From: Molossus alvarezi | Taxonomy: Eukaryota; Chordata; Mammalia; Chiroptera; Molossidae | Direction: 5' to 3' | Assembly: GCA_037176705.1 (NCBI GenBank) | Contig: CM073905.1 | Coordinates: 30,598,986 to 30,662,985, forward strand | DNA: 64,000 nt | Shown: piece by piece, positions 44,595-56,699 of the stretch | How the letters are laid out: each line of letters opens with the position of its first letter | How positions within the stretch are numbered: the first letter of the stretch is position 1 | The notes under the pieces: generated by a model | Databases searched by the model: none | The model's input: the letters and a program-made list of their open reading frames with translations, nothing else | Told to the model about the DNA's origin: nothing | Made by a program: the position numbers and the translations under genes

Positions 44595-46074
44595 CCCAGC
44601 CCCTCCCCCCAGTGTTGGAAGCTGCTCCCCCATCCACCGCTGTCAGTCAGTTCTCTGTCTATTACAGAGTGAATGGGAGAGAAGCTACACACGGAGGGCC
44701 CGTGTCCAGTTACGCTAGAGTGAAGCAGGGAAGGTGGTGAGTGACCTTGTCCCTGCTGAGGACACTTGCCTGGGCGTTTGCAGCCCTAGGCCTGCCAGGC
44801 AGAGTCAGGTCGAGGCACCTGGCCACAGGAAGCATTCTTGACTGTTCTTTTTGACAGATCTCGTAGGATTGCCCTCGCCTGGAATTCAGATTCTGAGCGT
44901 CACTAACACACTCTCGTATTCGAGCAGTGTTTGCCGACCGCCATGGCAGGCACAGCCCTGGATGTGAACCTGGGGGCTCTTTCCTAGAGCTCATCAGGGA
45001 ATTTCTCTGTAAACCAGGAATAGATTCCCGTGCAGCGTGAAGTTTTTACAATGAAATGCGGTCAAGGGTGCGGCTGACCGCATCCCGCTAACGGCAGCCA
45101 GCATTTACTGAGCACAGTCCTTGTGTGCATCTCTTAGCACCGGGCAGCATCCTTCCCGTTTGGAAACGATGCTGCAAAAAGCCCAGGTTAGGAGCAGTCT
45201 CTGCCCTGGGTCTCTGGACTGTCTTGTGCCAAAGGTAATGATTTTGGCCCCTCTCCACATTTGCAGTGACCCCCCGGGGCCATGGTTTGGTCGCAGGTGA
45301 GGGCAGTATAGATGGCTTTGGCCTCAGGCTACTACTTCCCACCTAAGACCTCATGTGTCTGCAGCTCACTTGGGCCAAGGACCCAGCGTGGCGTGAACCG
45401 AGGGCTGGGGGCTGCGTGGCCGTTATCCACGCTCTGAGCGTTTCTCGGCCCTCAGGGACCTCGGGTTGCTCACCAGGCAACTGTGTTTCCAGTTTTTCTC
45501 AGTTGTCCATTTCGGTTTTCAAGACCATTCCTGAAGTGTGGGCGGCTCGGGGCTCGCTGGGAGCCAGAGGGGCCTCTCAGAAGTTAATGTTCCATTCCAG
45601 GTTATAATGGACAGCAGCTGGGATGTCTGTCTGGGCCAATTTGCTGTGAGCAGCTTTGCACTTGGCCTCCAGTGAAGAATTTGTGAGTTTACTTAACCAT
45701 GGTGAGCGCAGGTGTAGCGAAATGACCGAACTTGCCGCAGGTGGGGGCGGAGTGGTGGGCGTGTTGGCAGTTGGTCTTTTCTTCACACGAACCCTTGCCT
45801 TCTCCCTTGGTTTCTCTTATTTGTCTCTTCGCATTGTGAACGCGTCACATGCCTCTCAGTTTTCCTCTCTCCCCTTTTGCCTCTTTATTTGCAGTGTTTA
45901 AAATTGAGTATCAATTTAATGCAATAAAAAAACAGATTTTAAGTTCAGTGGGTTTTGATAAATGTAAATCCCCAGGGACCCACCACCCCAATCAAGATAT
46001 AGAACATTTCTCATTCATTCTGGAAAGTTCCCTCATGCCTCCTTCCCAGTCATCTCCCCCACCTTGAAGGCCAT

Positions 46075-46233
46075 CACTGTTCCATTTTCTTTTATTTTTT
46101 ATCCTCACCCAAGGACGGGGCTGGGGAAAAACTGCAACCGAGGTACATGCCCTTACCGGGAACCGAACCCGGGTCTCTCTGGTCTGCGGGCCGACGCTCT
46201 AACCACTGAGCAAAACTGGCCAGGGCACTGTTC
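46075..46233 (-). mobile_element. Internally deleted VES SINE
   Basis: Body 46083-46225, 143 bp, with TSD CACTGTTC. It keeps the ATCCTCACCCAAGGAC tail and the GGGGAAAAACTGCAACCGAGG head side but lacks the whole (CT)n/GATGTTTC body. Confidence 0.88.
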
Positions 46234-46445
46234 TGGTTTTTATCACGTAGCTTAGGTCTCTTATAGAACATCATGTAGGTAGAATCATGAATTATGTACT
46301 CCCGTGCCTGCCTTCTGTCACTCAACGCGATGTTTTTGAGATGAATCCATTGTGTCTGTTGTTTATTGCATCCTCACTGTATTGGAATGCAGTTAGTGCA
46401 GTGAGAAACTGAAAGTGTCATTGTGTTTGTTTCATTGTATCACTG

Positions 46446-46885
46446 TATTCATCGCTTAGGATTGCTGCAACCAAGTACCACAACTGTCATCACTTAGAAC
46501 AGCAATGTCTTATCTCATGGTTCTGCAGGCTAGAAGTCCAAACTCAAGGTGCTGGCTGGGCCTTGCTCCCTCTGAATAGATTCTTTCTTGCCTTTTCCAG
46601 CTTCTGGGGACCCAGGGCAATCCTTGGAGTTTTTGGCTTGTCACGACATCGTTCCGGTCTCTGCCGCTGTTTGCACAAGACCTTCTTCCCTCTGTGTGTC
46701 CTCTCCTCTTCTTATAAGGACATCGGCCATTCGATTCAGTGCCCACTCTAATCCATTATGACCTTAGTTGAACTTGGTCACATCTGCACAGACCCTGTTT
46801 CTAAATAAGGTCACCTTCGCGAGTATGAGGGATTAGGACTCAAAATATCCTTTTGAGGACACAGTTCAGCCCACCACACTCACAC
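46446..46885 (-). mobile_element. MLT1-type (MaLR) LTR, antisense
   Basis: TTAGGATTGCTGCAACCAAG, TATCTCATGGTTCTGCAGGC, CTTCTTATAAGGACATCGGC, CTAATCCATTATGACCTTAG and AAATAAGGTCACCTTCGCGA. Non-coding, inserted in the L1. Confidence 0.88.
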
Positions 46886-46927
46886 TGATGGACATTTAGA
46901 GTGTTTCCAGTTAGGGCTATTGAGATT

Positions 46928-47152
46928 AAATCTGAGCCTGGCCCGTGTGGCTCACTGGTTGAGCGATGACCCATGCACCAAGAGGTCGCCGGTTCGATTC
47001 CTGGTCAGGGCACATGCCCAAGTTGTGGGCCTGATCCCCAGTCGGGGACATGCAGGAGGCGGCCAATTGATGTTCTTTCTCATCGATATTTCTATCTCTC
47101 TCTCCCTCTCCCTTCCTCTCTCTCTGAAAATCAATAAAGAAGAAAAAATCTG
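46928..47152 (+). mobile_element. VES SINE, second subfamily
   Basis: Body 46936-47144: GGCCCGTGTGGCTCACTGG, perfect B box GGTTCGATTCC, GGAGGCGGCCAATTGATGTT, GAAAATCAATAAAGAAG. Short TSD AAATCTG on both sides. Confidence 0.93.
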
Positions 47153-47356
47153 CTATGAACATTCTATACAAGGTTGTTTTTGTATTTTTTTGTTTGTTTG
47201 TTTTTGGTCTACAAATGTTTTCTTTCTCTTGGGTAAATACCTAGCAGTAGAATTCCTGGGTCACAGCATATTTGTTTAACTTTATAGGAAATCGTTATAT
47301 TATTTTCCAGAGCGCTAGTACATTTATATTCCCACCAGCAATGTGTGAGAAGTCAG

Positions 47357-47605
47357 TGGCTGTCAGCATAGAGCAGTTTTGTCCCCCAGGGGACATTTGG
47401 CAACGTCTGGAGACATTCTGGGTTGTCATAATTGGGGGGGGGGGCAGGAGAGCGCAACTAGCATCTATCACCTGGGTAGAGCCCAAGGATGCCGATAAAA
47501 CACCCTACAGTGATGCAGGAACCCCCCTTCATCCCCCAGGAAAGAGTTATCCAGCCCCAAATCTGAAGAGTGCCAAGGTTGAGGAACCTGGTCTGCATCC
47601 CTGTC
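47357..47605 (+). mobile_element. MER20 (hAT-Charlie)
   Basis: TTTTGTCCCCCAGGGGACAT, TTGGCAACGTCTGGAGACAT, GTTGTCATAATTGGGG, AGTGCCAAGGTTGAGGAACC. Includes a run of ten G. Confidence 0.92.
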
Positions 47606-49159
47606 ATCGCTTGATATTGTCAGGCGCCTAATTTTACTCATTCTAATAGATATGAAGTGGTATCTTGTTGTGTTTTAATTTGCATTATTTAATTAATCAC
47701 TTTGCATTTCTCTGAGGACTAAAGATGTTGAACCTCCTATTTGTGGATTTACTGGTCATTTCTCTCTCTCTCTGTGAATTACCTGTTCAATTCTTAATTT
47801 TTAATCGGGTTGCTTCTTATTACTGCGTTGTAGGTCCTCTGTCAGATTCTGTATTGTAGATATTTTCTTTCGATCGGTAGCTTCCCTTACCACCTGCATT
47901 AGGTTGTCTTTCAAAGAGCTGATGTTCTCAGTGTTAATGGAGTGCTGTTGATCACATTTTTTTCCCTTTTATGCTTTGTGCTTTTTATATCCTAAGAAAT
48001 CTTTGCAAGTCCCGGATGCCTAGTTAGTCTCCTGTTTTCTTCTAGGAGCATTACAGTTTTAGCTTTTAGGCTAGGGTTATTATCCCTCTCACGTTAATTT
48101 TTGCATGTGGTGTGAGGTAAGGGTCAGAGTTCATTAATTTCCACATGAATATCCAGTTGTTCCAGGACCCATTGTTGAAGAGACCACCTATTCTCCATCG
48201 AATTACGTGGCATCTTTGTCAAATATAAATCAGCCGTGTATATGTGGGGCTATTTCAGGACTCTCTATTCTGTTCTATTTTTATGCCAGTACCACACGGT
48301 CTTGATTACTGTCAGCTCCCTGGGCCCCTCTCATCCATCTCTTGTTTTTTTCCCTCTCTCCACTTCCCCCCTTTCACTGGGCTTGGGATGAGGACAGTTG
48401 GGAGAGAAAAACTAAGCTAATTTTTTCTTTTTCTTCTTTGCAGTCTTTCTCTCTTGCCACCGTGTGTGTGTGTGAAAACGGACTTACCGAGATTAAAAGG
48501 TCTTAGCTCTCTGCACCCAGCATCTCTGTTCACTACTTTTCTTGTTTCTCACTCAGCATCTCAGTTCTCACTTGCCCGCAGGACATCCTATCCAAACAGA
48601 TCGGCCAGGCCTTATTCCTCGCCTTGTCTCTGACCCTACTGACTTCTTGAAAGCCCCCCACCCGCACCCCCGAGCCTTCCTGGAACCAGCAGAAAAAGGT
48701 CATGCTTTTTTCTCTTCTAATGAGTGACTCATCAAGCCAGAGCCAAATGCCCACAAACAGCCATCCCTACAAGGGATCAACATAAATAAATGCTTCCTGT
48801 CTCTGCTGATTTTCCCATATATTGCTGGCACGTTCTTGTGGATCCGATGCTGCTGGTTATGTCCCGGCACTTCAGACCCCTGTCTGTGTGAAGTAGATCA
48901 TGGGGCACCCAGCAGCCCAGAACTGCATGAGGGGGCGGGGCAAGGCTACTTTTGGCTAATGATCTGAGGGACGATGCTGTGGCGTAGCTACCGGCAGCAA
49001 AGCCACCTCGGCTCCCAGGATTCTTCGGGACCTGGTGGAAAGGTGGAATCGCAGCCCTGTTTAGGAGAAGTCCAGTTTGTGCATTTGCAATTGGTAGGTC
49101 AGACCTGTGCGGGGTCCTCGGTATCTGGAGGGCATTGCTGTTCATTTCCAGATAGAGTT

Positions 49160-49525
49160 GAAAAGATATACATTATGATTTCACTTATATTGTTCTGAAG
49201 ATCAATATAAATGAACAAACAAAACAGAAACAGACTCAGAGATACAGAGAACAGACTGGTGGTTGCCGGAGGGGAGGGAACTGGGGGGCTGGATGCAAAG
49301 GGGAAGGGATTGAGAAGTACAGATTGGCAGTTACGGAATAGTCACGGGGATGTCGGGTCCAGCTTGAGAAACAGCCAGTAATATTGTAATAACTATGTAG
49401 GGTGCCAGGTAGGTACTGGACATATCAGGGAAAACACTTTGTAAAGTCTAACCACTGCGCAATACACCTGAAAGTAATACAAAATAATACTGAGTGCAAA
49501 GTGTAATGGAAAATATATTTTTTTA
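49160..49525 (+). mobile_element. L1 (L1MA/MB-like) 3' end, sense
   Basis: TTATGATTTCACTTATATTG, ACAGAAACAGACTCAGAGAT, CTGGTGGTTGCCGGAGGGGA, GTCACGGGGATGTCGGGTCC, AATATTGTAATAACTATGTA, CACCTGAAAGTAATAC. Confidence 0.92.
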
Positions 49526-49578
49526 ATTAGGAAAAAAAGATACATGTTAAATCCTGTCCCCGAACCCTGTTATGTTTT

Positions 49579-49625
49579 AGAGAAAAAGGAAATAAATAGT
49601 GAGATCAGACTTTAAAGACAGCTTG
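49579..49625 (+). repeat. 47-bp direct repeat, copy 1
   Basis: Matches 50613-50659 at 42 of 47 positions; both end in GACTTTAAAGACAGCTTG. Confidence 0.85.
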
Positions 49626-50238
49626 GGTCTCAGATACTTGTATAATCATTTTTGTGTGAGCACGGACGACTTTTGAAGATGGAGGCTTAGAGCACATGGG
49701 GAGACTTTTTATAGGGGGTGCTGCTGGGAGGACTCGGGGGCTGGGGGTGGGGCGGGGGGAGTTTACCGAGGAGCAGAAGAGAGGGCATTCCAGCAGAGAG
49801 GACTATGGGAAAGCGAGACACTTGCTTGCAAGTTGGAAGGCCGAGGGGATGCTCTCAGACTTCCATAGGGTTAGGGAAGATACCAGGGGGCTAAATAAAG
49901 GGGACCTGTGGGGAGCAGATGGAAGGAAGGGAGCATGTCAATGCCCCTGACGTGTGTACAGCATGAAGTGCCTTCGGGTGTGCAGGTATACGAAGCACTC
50001 CTGGGGCCTGGGTAGGACAACCTGGGGATGACAAGCTAGTGCGGGCCCACCAGGGGTCACCGTGGGCATCCCTACCCAGTGCCCCTCGGCGGTGCTGGAG
50101 GCCAGGTCTGTCGTAGATGTTCTTGGCTGGCAAGTTCACTGGGTTCAGAGCCAGGGCCTCGGGAGGGGAGACCTCCTTCCCTCATGACCTCATCTGAGCA
50201 GGCACCGTCATTGAACACACAGACACGTTTTTTTAAAA

Positions 50239-50515
50239 CAATTAATTAATTTTTTTTTTTATCCTCACCCGAGGACGTTTTTGCATTTATTTTCAGATAG
50301 ACCTGGAGGGAGAGAGAGGGGAAAAGAGAAAGAGAGAAAGATCGATGTGAGAGAGAGACATCGAGTGGTTGCCACCCACACAACCCCAACTGGGGCCGGG
50401 GACAAACTGCAACCGAGGTACGTGCCCTTAGCGGGAACCGAACCCGAGACTCTCTGGTCCACAGGCCGACGCTCTAACTGCTGAGCCAAACCGGTCAGGG
50501 CCAATTAATTTAATT
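50239..50515 (-). mobile_element. VES SINE
   Basis: Body about 50255-50501, first subfamily. Flanks CAATTAATTAATTT and CAATTAATTTAATTTT are the TSD in an AT-rich target. Confidence 0.92.
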
Positions 50516-50612
50516 TTAAAAATTAAAAACAATTTCATTCTTATCCCCCACCCCTTCCCCTTTGGCAATCACTAGCTTGTCCTCTAGATAGATGTATAAT
50601 AAAACATTTTAA

Positions 50613-50659
50613 AGAGAAAATTGAAATAAATAATAAGAGCAGACTTTAAAGACAGCTTG
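50613..50659 (+). repeat. 47-bp direct repeat, copy 2
   Basis: Partner of 49579-49625, 1,034 bp downstream, with the SINE at 50255-50501 between them. Confidence 0.85.
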
Positions 50660-51124
50660 AAGCTAAAATATGACAAAAATTGAAGATTGTCTTGGTGTCT
50701 TTAAGTCATTTCCTTACTTTACAGCATATAATAGCCCTTCTACATCAGAAAGATGCAATGAACATCATTTTATGGGGCTTCAAAACCAGCCCTCTTAGCT
50801 TTTCAAAAAACAACAACTTTTCATTATAAAATAGTTTAGGTTTCCCGAGAAGTAGTAGTGCAGAGCGAGGCCCCCGTGCACCCCCACCCAGCGGTCTCCA
50901 ACCACAGGATCTTACGTAAGCGTGGCACAGGTTATATAAGATTTTGTCAAAACTGGGTTCTGTCAGAACCAATCAACACCGACACAGTGTTGACACCGGT
51001 GTAGATCTTATTTGGATTTCACCAGTTTTAGGTGCACCCCCCCCCCCACTTGAGTATCTTTTTAAAAAATAGTTATTGCATTTTCCAAAAGATGACCTAA
51101 CAAAATGAAAGAACATTTCTGATT

Positions 51125-51294
51125 AAGAAAGACCTGGGTTCAAATTCTCGCTTTGCTGCTTATTTCGGGGCTCATGGGCGATTCACTTAAACTTTCTGAG
51201 CCTCAGCTTCTTCTTCCCTAAAATGGGGCTATTGTGAGGCTTCAATAACTTAGGCAAACAAATGATGCTTGGAAACTGCTGTACTAGGGTGCTG
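51125..51294 (+). mobile_element. MIR
   Basis: GACCTGGGTTCAAATTCTCG, CTTTCTGAGCCTCAGCTTCT, TAAAATGGGGCTATTGTGAG. Confidence 0.9.
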
Positions 51295-51572
51295 AAAAGT
51301 CTAAATTCGTCCTGGCCAATTTGGCTCAGTGGTTAGAGTGTTGGCCCCAAACTGGAGAGACCCGGGTTCGGTTCCCGCTAAGGGCATGTACCCTGGTTGC
51401 AGTTTGTCCCCGGCCCCAGTTGGGGTCATGTGGGTGGCGACCACTCGATGTGTCTCTCTCACATCGATGTTTCTCTTTCTCTCTTCCTCCCTCCCTCCCT
51501 CCTGCTCTGTCTGAAGATAAATGCAAAATGTCCTCTGGTGAGGATTAAAACAAACAAAAAAAGTCTACATTC
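51295..51572 (+). mobile_element. VES SINE with 14-bp TSD
   Basis: Body 51309-51558; AAAAGTCTAAATTC (51295-51308) against AAAAGTCTACATTC (51559-51572), one mismatch. Inserted right after the MIR. Confidence 0.93.
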
Positions 51573-52089
51573 ACTGAAATATAAACACAAAAGCGTTTTC
51601 CCGAAAGCTGAGATACAGTGACTGTTTCCCATCCTTAACGACAACTTGGGCGGCTTCCCGCACTGTGGGTTGGTGAGACTTGAACCGGACCAGGCTCCCG
51701 TGAGGATGCTCTGGCTTGGTCTGCTTCCTCTGTGGTGAGCTGTGTCCACATAAATGGTGAGCACGGTGTTCTCCGGCCTGTCCTCAGGTTCAGCTGACAG
51801 CCTCCTCTGTTACTGAGAAAACCACCCTCAGAGGGTCCCGTGGACCCCGTCAGTGACACCGCCCTCGGGCCCTCCCTGGTGACCACCTAGACAAAGACAA
51901 GTGCTACCTACGCGCTCCCCTCCACGCTCCTCCCCCTGGAGCCGTGGGGACACGGGAGTCCTTTCTCACACCCTCCGAGAGGACAGAGGTGGGTGACAGC
52001 GTAGGACGTGTCCTCGTTCCTCCCAGGCGCAGCACTCCAGCGTCCCCTCCAGCTGTTCAGACGTGATCATGGTTTCCCACCTATGGAAG

Positions 52090-52190
52090 TAGCAATACTG
52101 TCCAATCTGGTAGTCACGAGCTACAGGTGGCAGTCGTTGAAACCAAAATTAATTAAAATTCAATGCAATTAAACTTTCAGTTGCTTTGTT
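52090..52190 (+). mobile_element. MER-type hAT fragment
   Basis: ATACTGTCCAATCTGGTAGT, CACGAGCTACAGGTGGC, AATTAATTAAAATTCAATGC. Confidence 0.6.
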
Positions 52191-52545
52191 GCCCTGGCGA
52201 CATTCCAAGGGCGTAGCACCGGCAGCTGGCCGGTGGCTGCCCTGCAGCAGATACAGACCATCCCCACGGCCACAGGAAGTTCTGGACTGACATGGCCACC
52301 CCTGCACCTTACAGGTTCCATGTGACTCTCTTCCGAGAACCATCCCGCCCGCCTCTGCTTGGCCGCTGGCTGCAGTGTGACTGTGGCGTCTGTATTTCAG
52401 CAGGCTCCTCTGGGGACCAGGAATGCCCTGTCTCTGAAGCTTATATCCTCACCAGGTCGAAGACTAAAACCAGCCCTGCCCCCTCTTCCACAGACGGAGG
52501 GGGGTGTCAGTGATGGGGTGTGAGGCTGACTCTGTCCCCTCTTGC

Positions 52546-52659
52546 TACCCACTGGGGATCGGGCCCACAACCTGGGCATGTGGCCTGACCAGGAATCGAA
52601 CCGGCGACCTCTTGGTGCGTGGGTTGACGCTCAACCACTGAGCCACACCAGCCAGGCCC
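52546..52659 (-). mobile_element. VES SINE 5' fragment
   Basis: CCCACTGGGGATCGGGCCCA, AATCGAACCGGCGACCTCTT, AACCACTGAGCCACACCAGC. Tail absent. Confidence 0.85.
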
Positions 52660-53334
52660 TGCAGACTTGTTTCATAAATGTCTTCCTTGAGGTCCAACGT
52701 AGAAAGCCCCCTGGGTCCACCACAGGGCAGTTGGTTGGGAGGTTGGACGTCCTCTTTTATGGAGATGGTGACACTATGCCATGCTTTGCCAGGGCTGCTG
52801 TTGGCATAGGTGTTCAAGAGGCCAAAGGTAGTCTCAGGTGTTTGGGTGGCTGCTTTGTGTTCACCACCTCCAGGCCTTTGACAGTTGTCACCTCATTAAT
52901 CTTCATGGCAGGAAGCCTGGCTTGGAGGGCAAAGCTGGACACTGAAGCTTATGCACTTAATTCTGGCTGGGCACTGTGGCCCTCAGTTTCCCCATCTGAC
53001 CAAGGCCACCCTCACCAGCCTCGTGGACGGGCTGACCAGGTGACCCGGGGCTGGGACTCCTTGGTAGAGGCCAAGGTTTCCCAGGTGGCATTCTGACAAG
53101 AACAAGAATAAAGCCCTGAAGTCCACATTAATTTGAAGCCCATCAATCCAGTTCTGAACTGTTCCGCTGGAGTGATGATCTGACGTTTACTGTTCTGAGC
53201 AGTGTCTTGACTTCCACGGACAGCAATCAGATTTCACCGAAATGGCCCCGGAGAAAGTGCCCGTCTCGTGACCCTCTGTGCCTTCCCAGTGACTTTAGAA
53301 GAGCCCATTTATATTCAATTTAAAACCTAGGTAT

Positions 53335-53571
53335 AGCCCTGGCTGGTGTGGCTCAGTGAGGAGCAGCATCCGGTACACCAAAAGGTTGCGGGTTCAATTC
53401 CCGGTCAGGGCACATACCCAGGTTGAAAGTTTGATCCCCGGTTGGGACACATATGGGAGGCAACCAGTTCATGTTTCTCTCTCACATCGACATCTCTCTC
53501 TCTCTCTTCCCCTTCCTCTCTCTCTCAAATTAAAAAAAAAAAAAAATCCTCAGGCGAGGATTAAAAAAAAA
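53335..53571 (+). mobile_element. VES SINE, mixed-feature copy
   Basis: Second-subfamily head (GGCTGGTGTGGCTCAGTGAG, GGTTCAATTCCCGGTCAGGG) but with a TCCTCAGGCGAGGATT tail like the first subfamily, after an inner A run. Confidence 0.88.
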
Positions 53572-54879
53572 ACCCACAAAAACAACCAAAACCTACTTAT
53601 ACAAGATTCTTAATAATTAGTACCTCTAGACAACACTCTTAACTCAGATGGAGTTACTACTTTAAAAGTTATAAAAATAGAAATAAATTTATTTTAAAAG
53701 GTGCTATATTTGATCTCTTTTTGCATTAGACAGGATATATTTTTTTTGGTCACAAGTGATTAGATCTCAAGTTGGCTTTTCCCACAAAATATATTTGTTG
53801 GCTTTTGTAGCTACAAAGTTCAGAGGGATGAGTGGCTTCAGGTCCAGTTAGATCTAGGTGCTTAAACAATGTTGAAGAGATTCTGTCTGTCTGGATCCTT
53901 TCTCTGCGATAGCTTTGCTTTCTTGTTGTGGCCTGTTTTCCCCAACTCTGTATCTCAGGTAGGTTTATGGCCCCAGCAGGAAAAGCCAATCTTCTTTCTA
54001 GAGGGTTCCCACAAAAGTCCTGGGATTGGCTCCCACTAAATCAACTTGGGTGTCAAGTCTGTCCTCGAAACCATCACTGTGTCCAGGGTGGTGGAACAAG
54101 CTGGTTGGCACAGGTACACGCACACCTGTCTGCCCCGCACGGATCAGGTTGGGGGAGACTAGGGAAGAGGTGGGCCCTCCGAAGGGAAATGATGTTGCAT
54201 TTCTGGGAAGCAGAGGAAATGGATGCTAGGCAGACTAGACCAACGGATGTCATCTTCATTTTTAAAATAATTACACCTCCAAGCCCCAGGCAGCCTGTTA
54301 CATCCGGCCCTCTCGAAGGCATGGCCTGCACTGTGCCGTTATCATACGGGAGGCGTGGTCAGAATAACCAGGGTTTCCTTGCTCTGTCGCTGAATGATCA
54401 CCCGAAGTCAGGTGGGGAAGCGGATTACACACCAACGTGGGTGAACTGGAGGAGTCTGACAATGGGCGGGTCGCGCCAAACTCTCCAGCCTCTGAAAGTC
54501 TGTCCCTAGGGCCAGATAGGAAGGGGCTGTGTCGCTTGGGGGGTGGGAAGAACAGATATCGAATCGTGAGGATCAGAAAGATGGGGGAAGTTCAGTCAGA
54601 TCCAGGAGCCAGTGAGGGAGGGACAGAAACACGTGGGGACAGAGTCCAAACATTTAGAGACAGAGTCCGAACCTTCCATTACAGAAGAGCTTATGTGTGT
54701 ATAGATTTTTCCCCAGGTACTTTTGTATCCATGTCTCATTTGAGCTCATTTGTGGTTGGCAGGTTCAAAAATTTTTATATTCATTTGTTGCATAAAGAAA
54801 CCAAGACCTATTGAGGTTAGTTGATTGGACCGATGTCATAGAGTTAAGTAGTAAGGAAGACTGGGAGGTTCTAGACCAA

Positions 54880-55110
54880 TGCTACACAGTTGACATATAA
54901 TGCAAACCAGGTGCATCATTTAAAAAGCTGGCGTAGCCACAAGAAACAGGTATAATGTTGATTTTAATAGTTCATGTTGTTTTTACTCAGTAAATCCAAA
55001 ACCGCATTTCAACATAGATTCAATATAAAAACTTGAGGTATTGGATGCTATATTTTCCTGCATGAAGTGCTCAGTGGCCCCATGTGGCCTGTGATGCCAA
55101 CTGTCTGGCC
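54880..55110 (+). mobile_element. hAT-type MER fragment
   Basis: Same family as 14783-15010: TTTTTACTCAGTAAATCCAA, CATTTCAACATAGATTCAAT, GAAGTGCTCAGTGGCCCCAT. Confidence 0.62.
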
Positions 55111-55164
55111 TGGTGTAATGAGTGGAAGCCACACATGGGAACCAACTTTTCTGAGTTTCAGCCT

Positions 55165-55530
55165 ATGAATTCAGTTCAGTAACGATTTACTGAGCATCTG
55201 CTACGTGCCGGATGCTGAGGCTATAATGGCAGACGAGAAACACTTGATCCGCACCTTCATGGAATTCATACTTCCATGGGGGACGCTGACGTAAAACAAA
55301 TTTGAATGAAGTGAAATAATCTCAGTGTCCCGAATGCTATGAAAGAAACACACAGGTGCTGAGCTTGAGAATGCTGGGGTGGTCAGGAAGGCAAAGAGTT
55401 GTAAGGGGCGGGGATGGAGGAGGGTGTTCTAGCGGGGGAGAAGACATGTGCAAAGGTCCTGAGGCAGGAAAGCTGCCTGCATGTTCTAGGAACTTGATGA
55501 AGACCAGTGGGGCTGGAACTATCTGGAGAA
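55165..55530 (-). mobile_element. L2 fragment
   Basis: TTTACTGAGCATCTGCTACG, TGCCGGATGCTGAGGCTATA, ATGTGCAAAGGTCCTGAGGC, TTCTAGGAACTTGATGAAGA. Confidence 0.75.
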
Positions 55531-55654
55531 TGGCTAGGAGCAGACTCGTTTGCCTTGATATCCAAAGTGTGTGACATATGGTAGATTGTCAGTGAATATG
55601 TATTGCATGGATGGATGCATGGACGGACAGACAGAAGGATGGAAAGAATAGGTC

Positions 55655-55775
55655 ATCCTTTATGTCTTGTCTATGGCTGCCTTTGTGCTACAGTGTCAGA
55701 GTTGAATAGTTGCAGCCTGCAAAGCCTAAGGCATTACTGTCTGGCCCTCTGATCTATAAAATGTGGACAAAAATA
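55655..55775 (+). mobile_element. hAT-Charlie-group 3' fragment
   Basis: TCTTGTCTATGGCTGCCTTT, GAATAGTTGCAGCCTGCAAA, ACTGTCTGGCCCTCTGATCT. Confidence 0.72.
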
Positions 55776-56424
55776 ATATTAATTTCTTCAAACACTCGGG
55801 ATAAATGAGAAGAGGATGTCCCTTCTCTGTCCCAGTGACTAGCCTCAGTACGCACTCAACAGAAGTAAATTTTCTCCCATGATTTCCCCAAATCCTTCTT
55901 GGAGCTCCTTGTCCATTGCTTCTATGACCTTCCGTGTTCCCTGGCAGCTGAAACGGGTTTGTGTTCCCTCTTGGATCCTCCTGAGTGTTGCATTTTATTT
56001 CCATGGGGACAGGGGTAGGATGGCATGGTCTGTAGCTCCTAGACCCTCCCACAGTGATTCTACTCAGCTTGGCGGACCTAGGACTTCATTAACGTTAATT
56101 ACTGCCATGTTTCATATCAAGGGAGCTCTGATTCTTACAGCTCTTTGTGGGGAGACACTCACACCGGGCCCCTTAATGAGAAGGCTGTGCCTGCCTTGCA
56201 CTGTGAAATTGTGAGCATGACCATGCATTTAGATGAGAATTTATGTATCCAGGGGCAACGTGGAAAGGCAAGAATTTCCCAAATACCTGCTCACTACTAG
56301 GTGAGTTTTGTCCTGGGTGTTGGGCAAAAATATAAGAGTGCTGGGTGGCATTTCTAGGTTCCCAGGGCGAAAGCCAGAAGCCAGGATACGTGTGAATGTC
56401 TTCCCCGTATGTAGCGCGAAGTTT

Positions 56425-56640
56425 CTCCACTGCGACATTGTTGATGTTTGGGGTGACCTGATTCTTCGTGGTGGGGGGCTGCCCTGTACACTGGAGGGTC
56501 TTGAACAGCTTCTTACCTCTGCCCACTAGGTGCCAGTAGCAACCCCCTCCCCAAGTTGTGACAACAAAAGATATCTCCCGACTTTGCCCAGCGTCCCCTG
56601 GAGGGCAAAACTGTCCCAGGTTGAGAAGCATGGTCCTAGA
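56425..56640 (-). mobile_element. MER20 (hAT-Charlie), antisense
   Basis: GGGGGGCTGCCCTGTACACT, TGCCAGTAGCAACCCCCTCC, GCGTCCCCTGGAGGGCAAAA, GTCCCAGGTTGAGAAGCATG. Confidence 0.88.
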
Positions 56641-56699
56641 GGGACCCATAGGGCACTGATGCCTCTGTGAGTCAGGAGGCAGCTGCTGCCGGACACAGG

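Larger units (their letters stand above)
45895..48315 (-). mobile_element. Old L1 (L1M), antisense, with four insertions
   Basis: L1 blocks: 45895-46082 (AATCAAGATATAGAACATTT), 46226-46445 (GTCACTCAACGCGATGTTTT), 46886-46936 (TGATGGACATTTAGAG), 47144-47356 (CTGCTATGAACATTCTATAC, CCCACCAGCAATGTGTGAGA) and 47620-48315 (ATGAAGTGGTATCTTGTTG, CAGTTGTTCCAGGACCCATT, TTTATGCCAGTACCACACGG). A SINE, an MLT1 LTR, a second SINE and a MER20 sit between. No intact ORF. Confidence 0.9.

Noticed and set aside
50580..50620. Possible HeliBat (rolling-circle) 5' end from ATGTATAATAAAAC
   Set aside because: The match is too short and no CTRR-type end with hairpin was seen.
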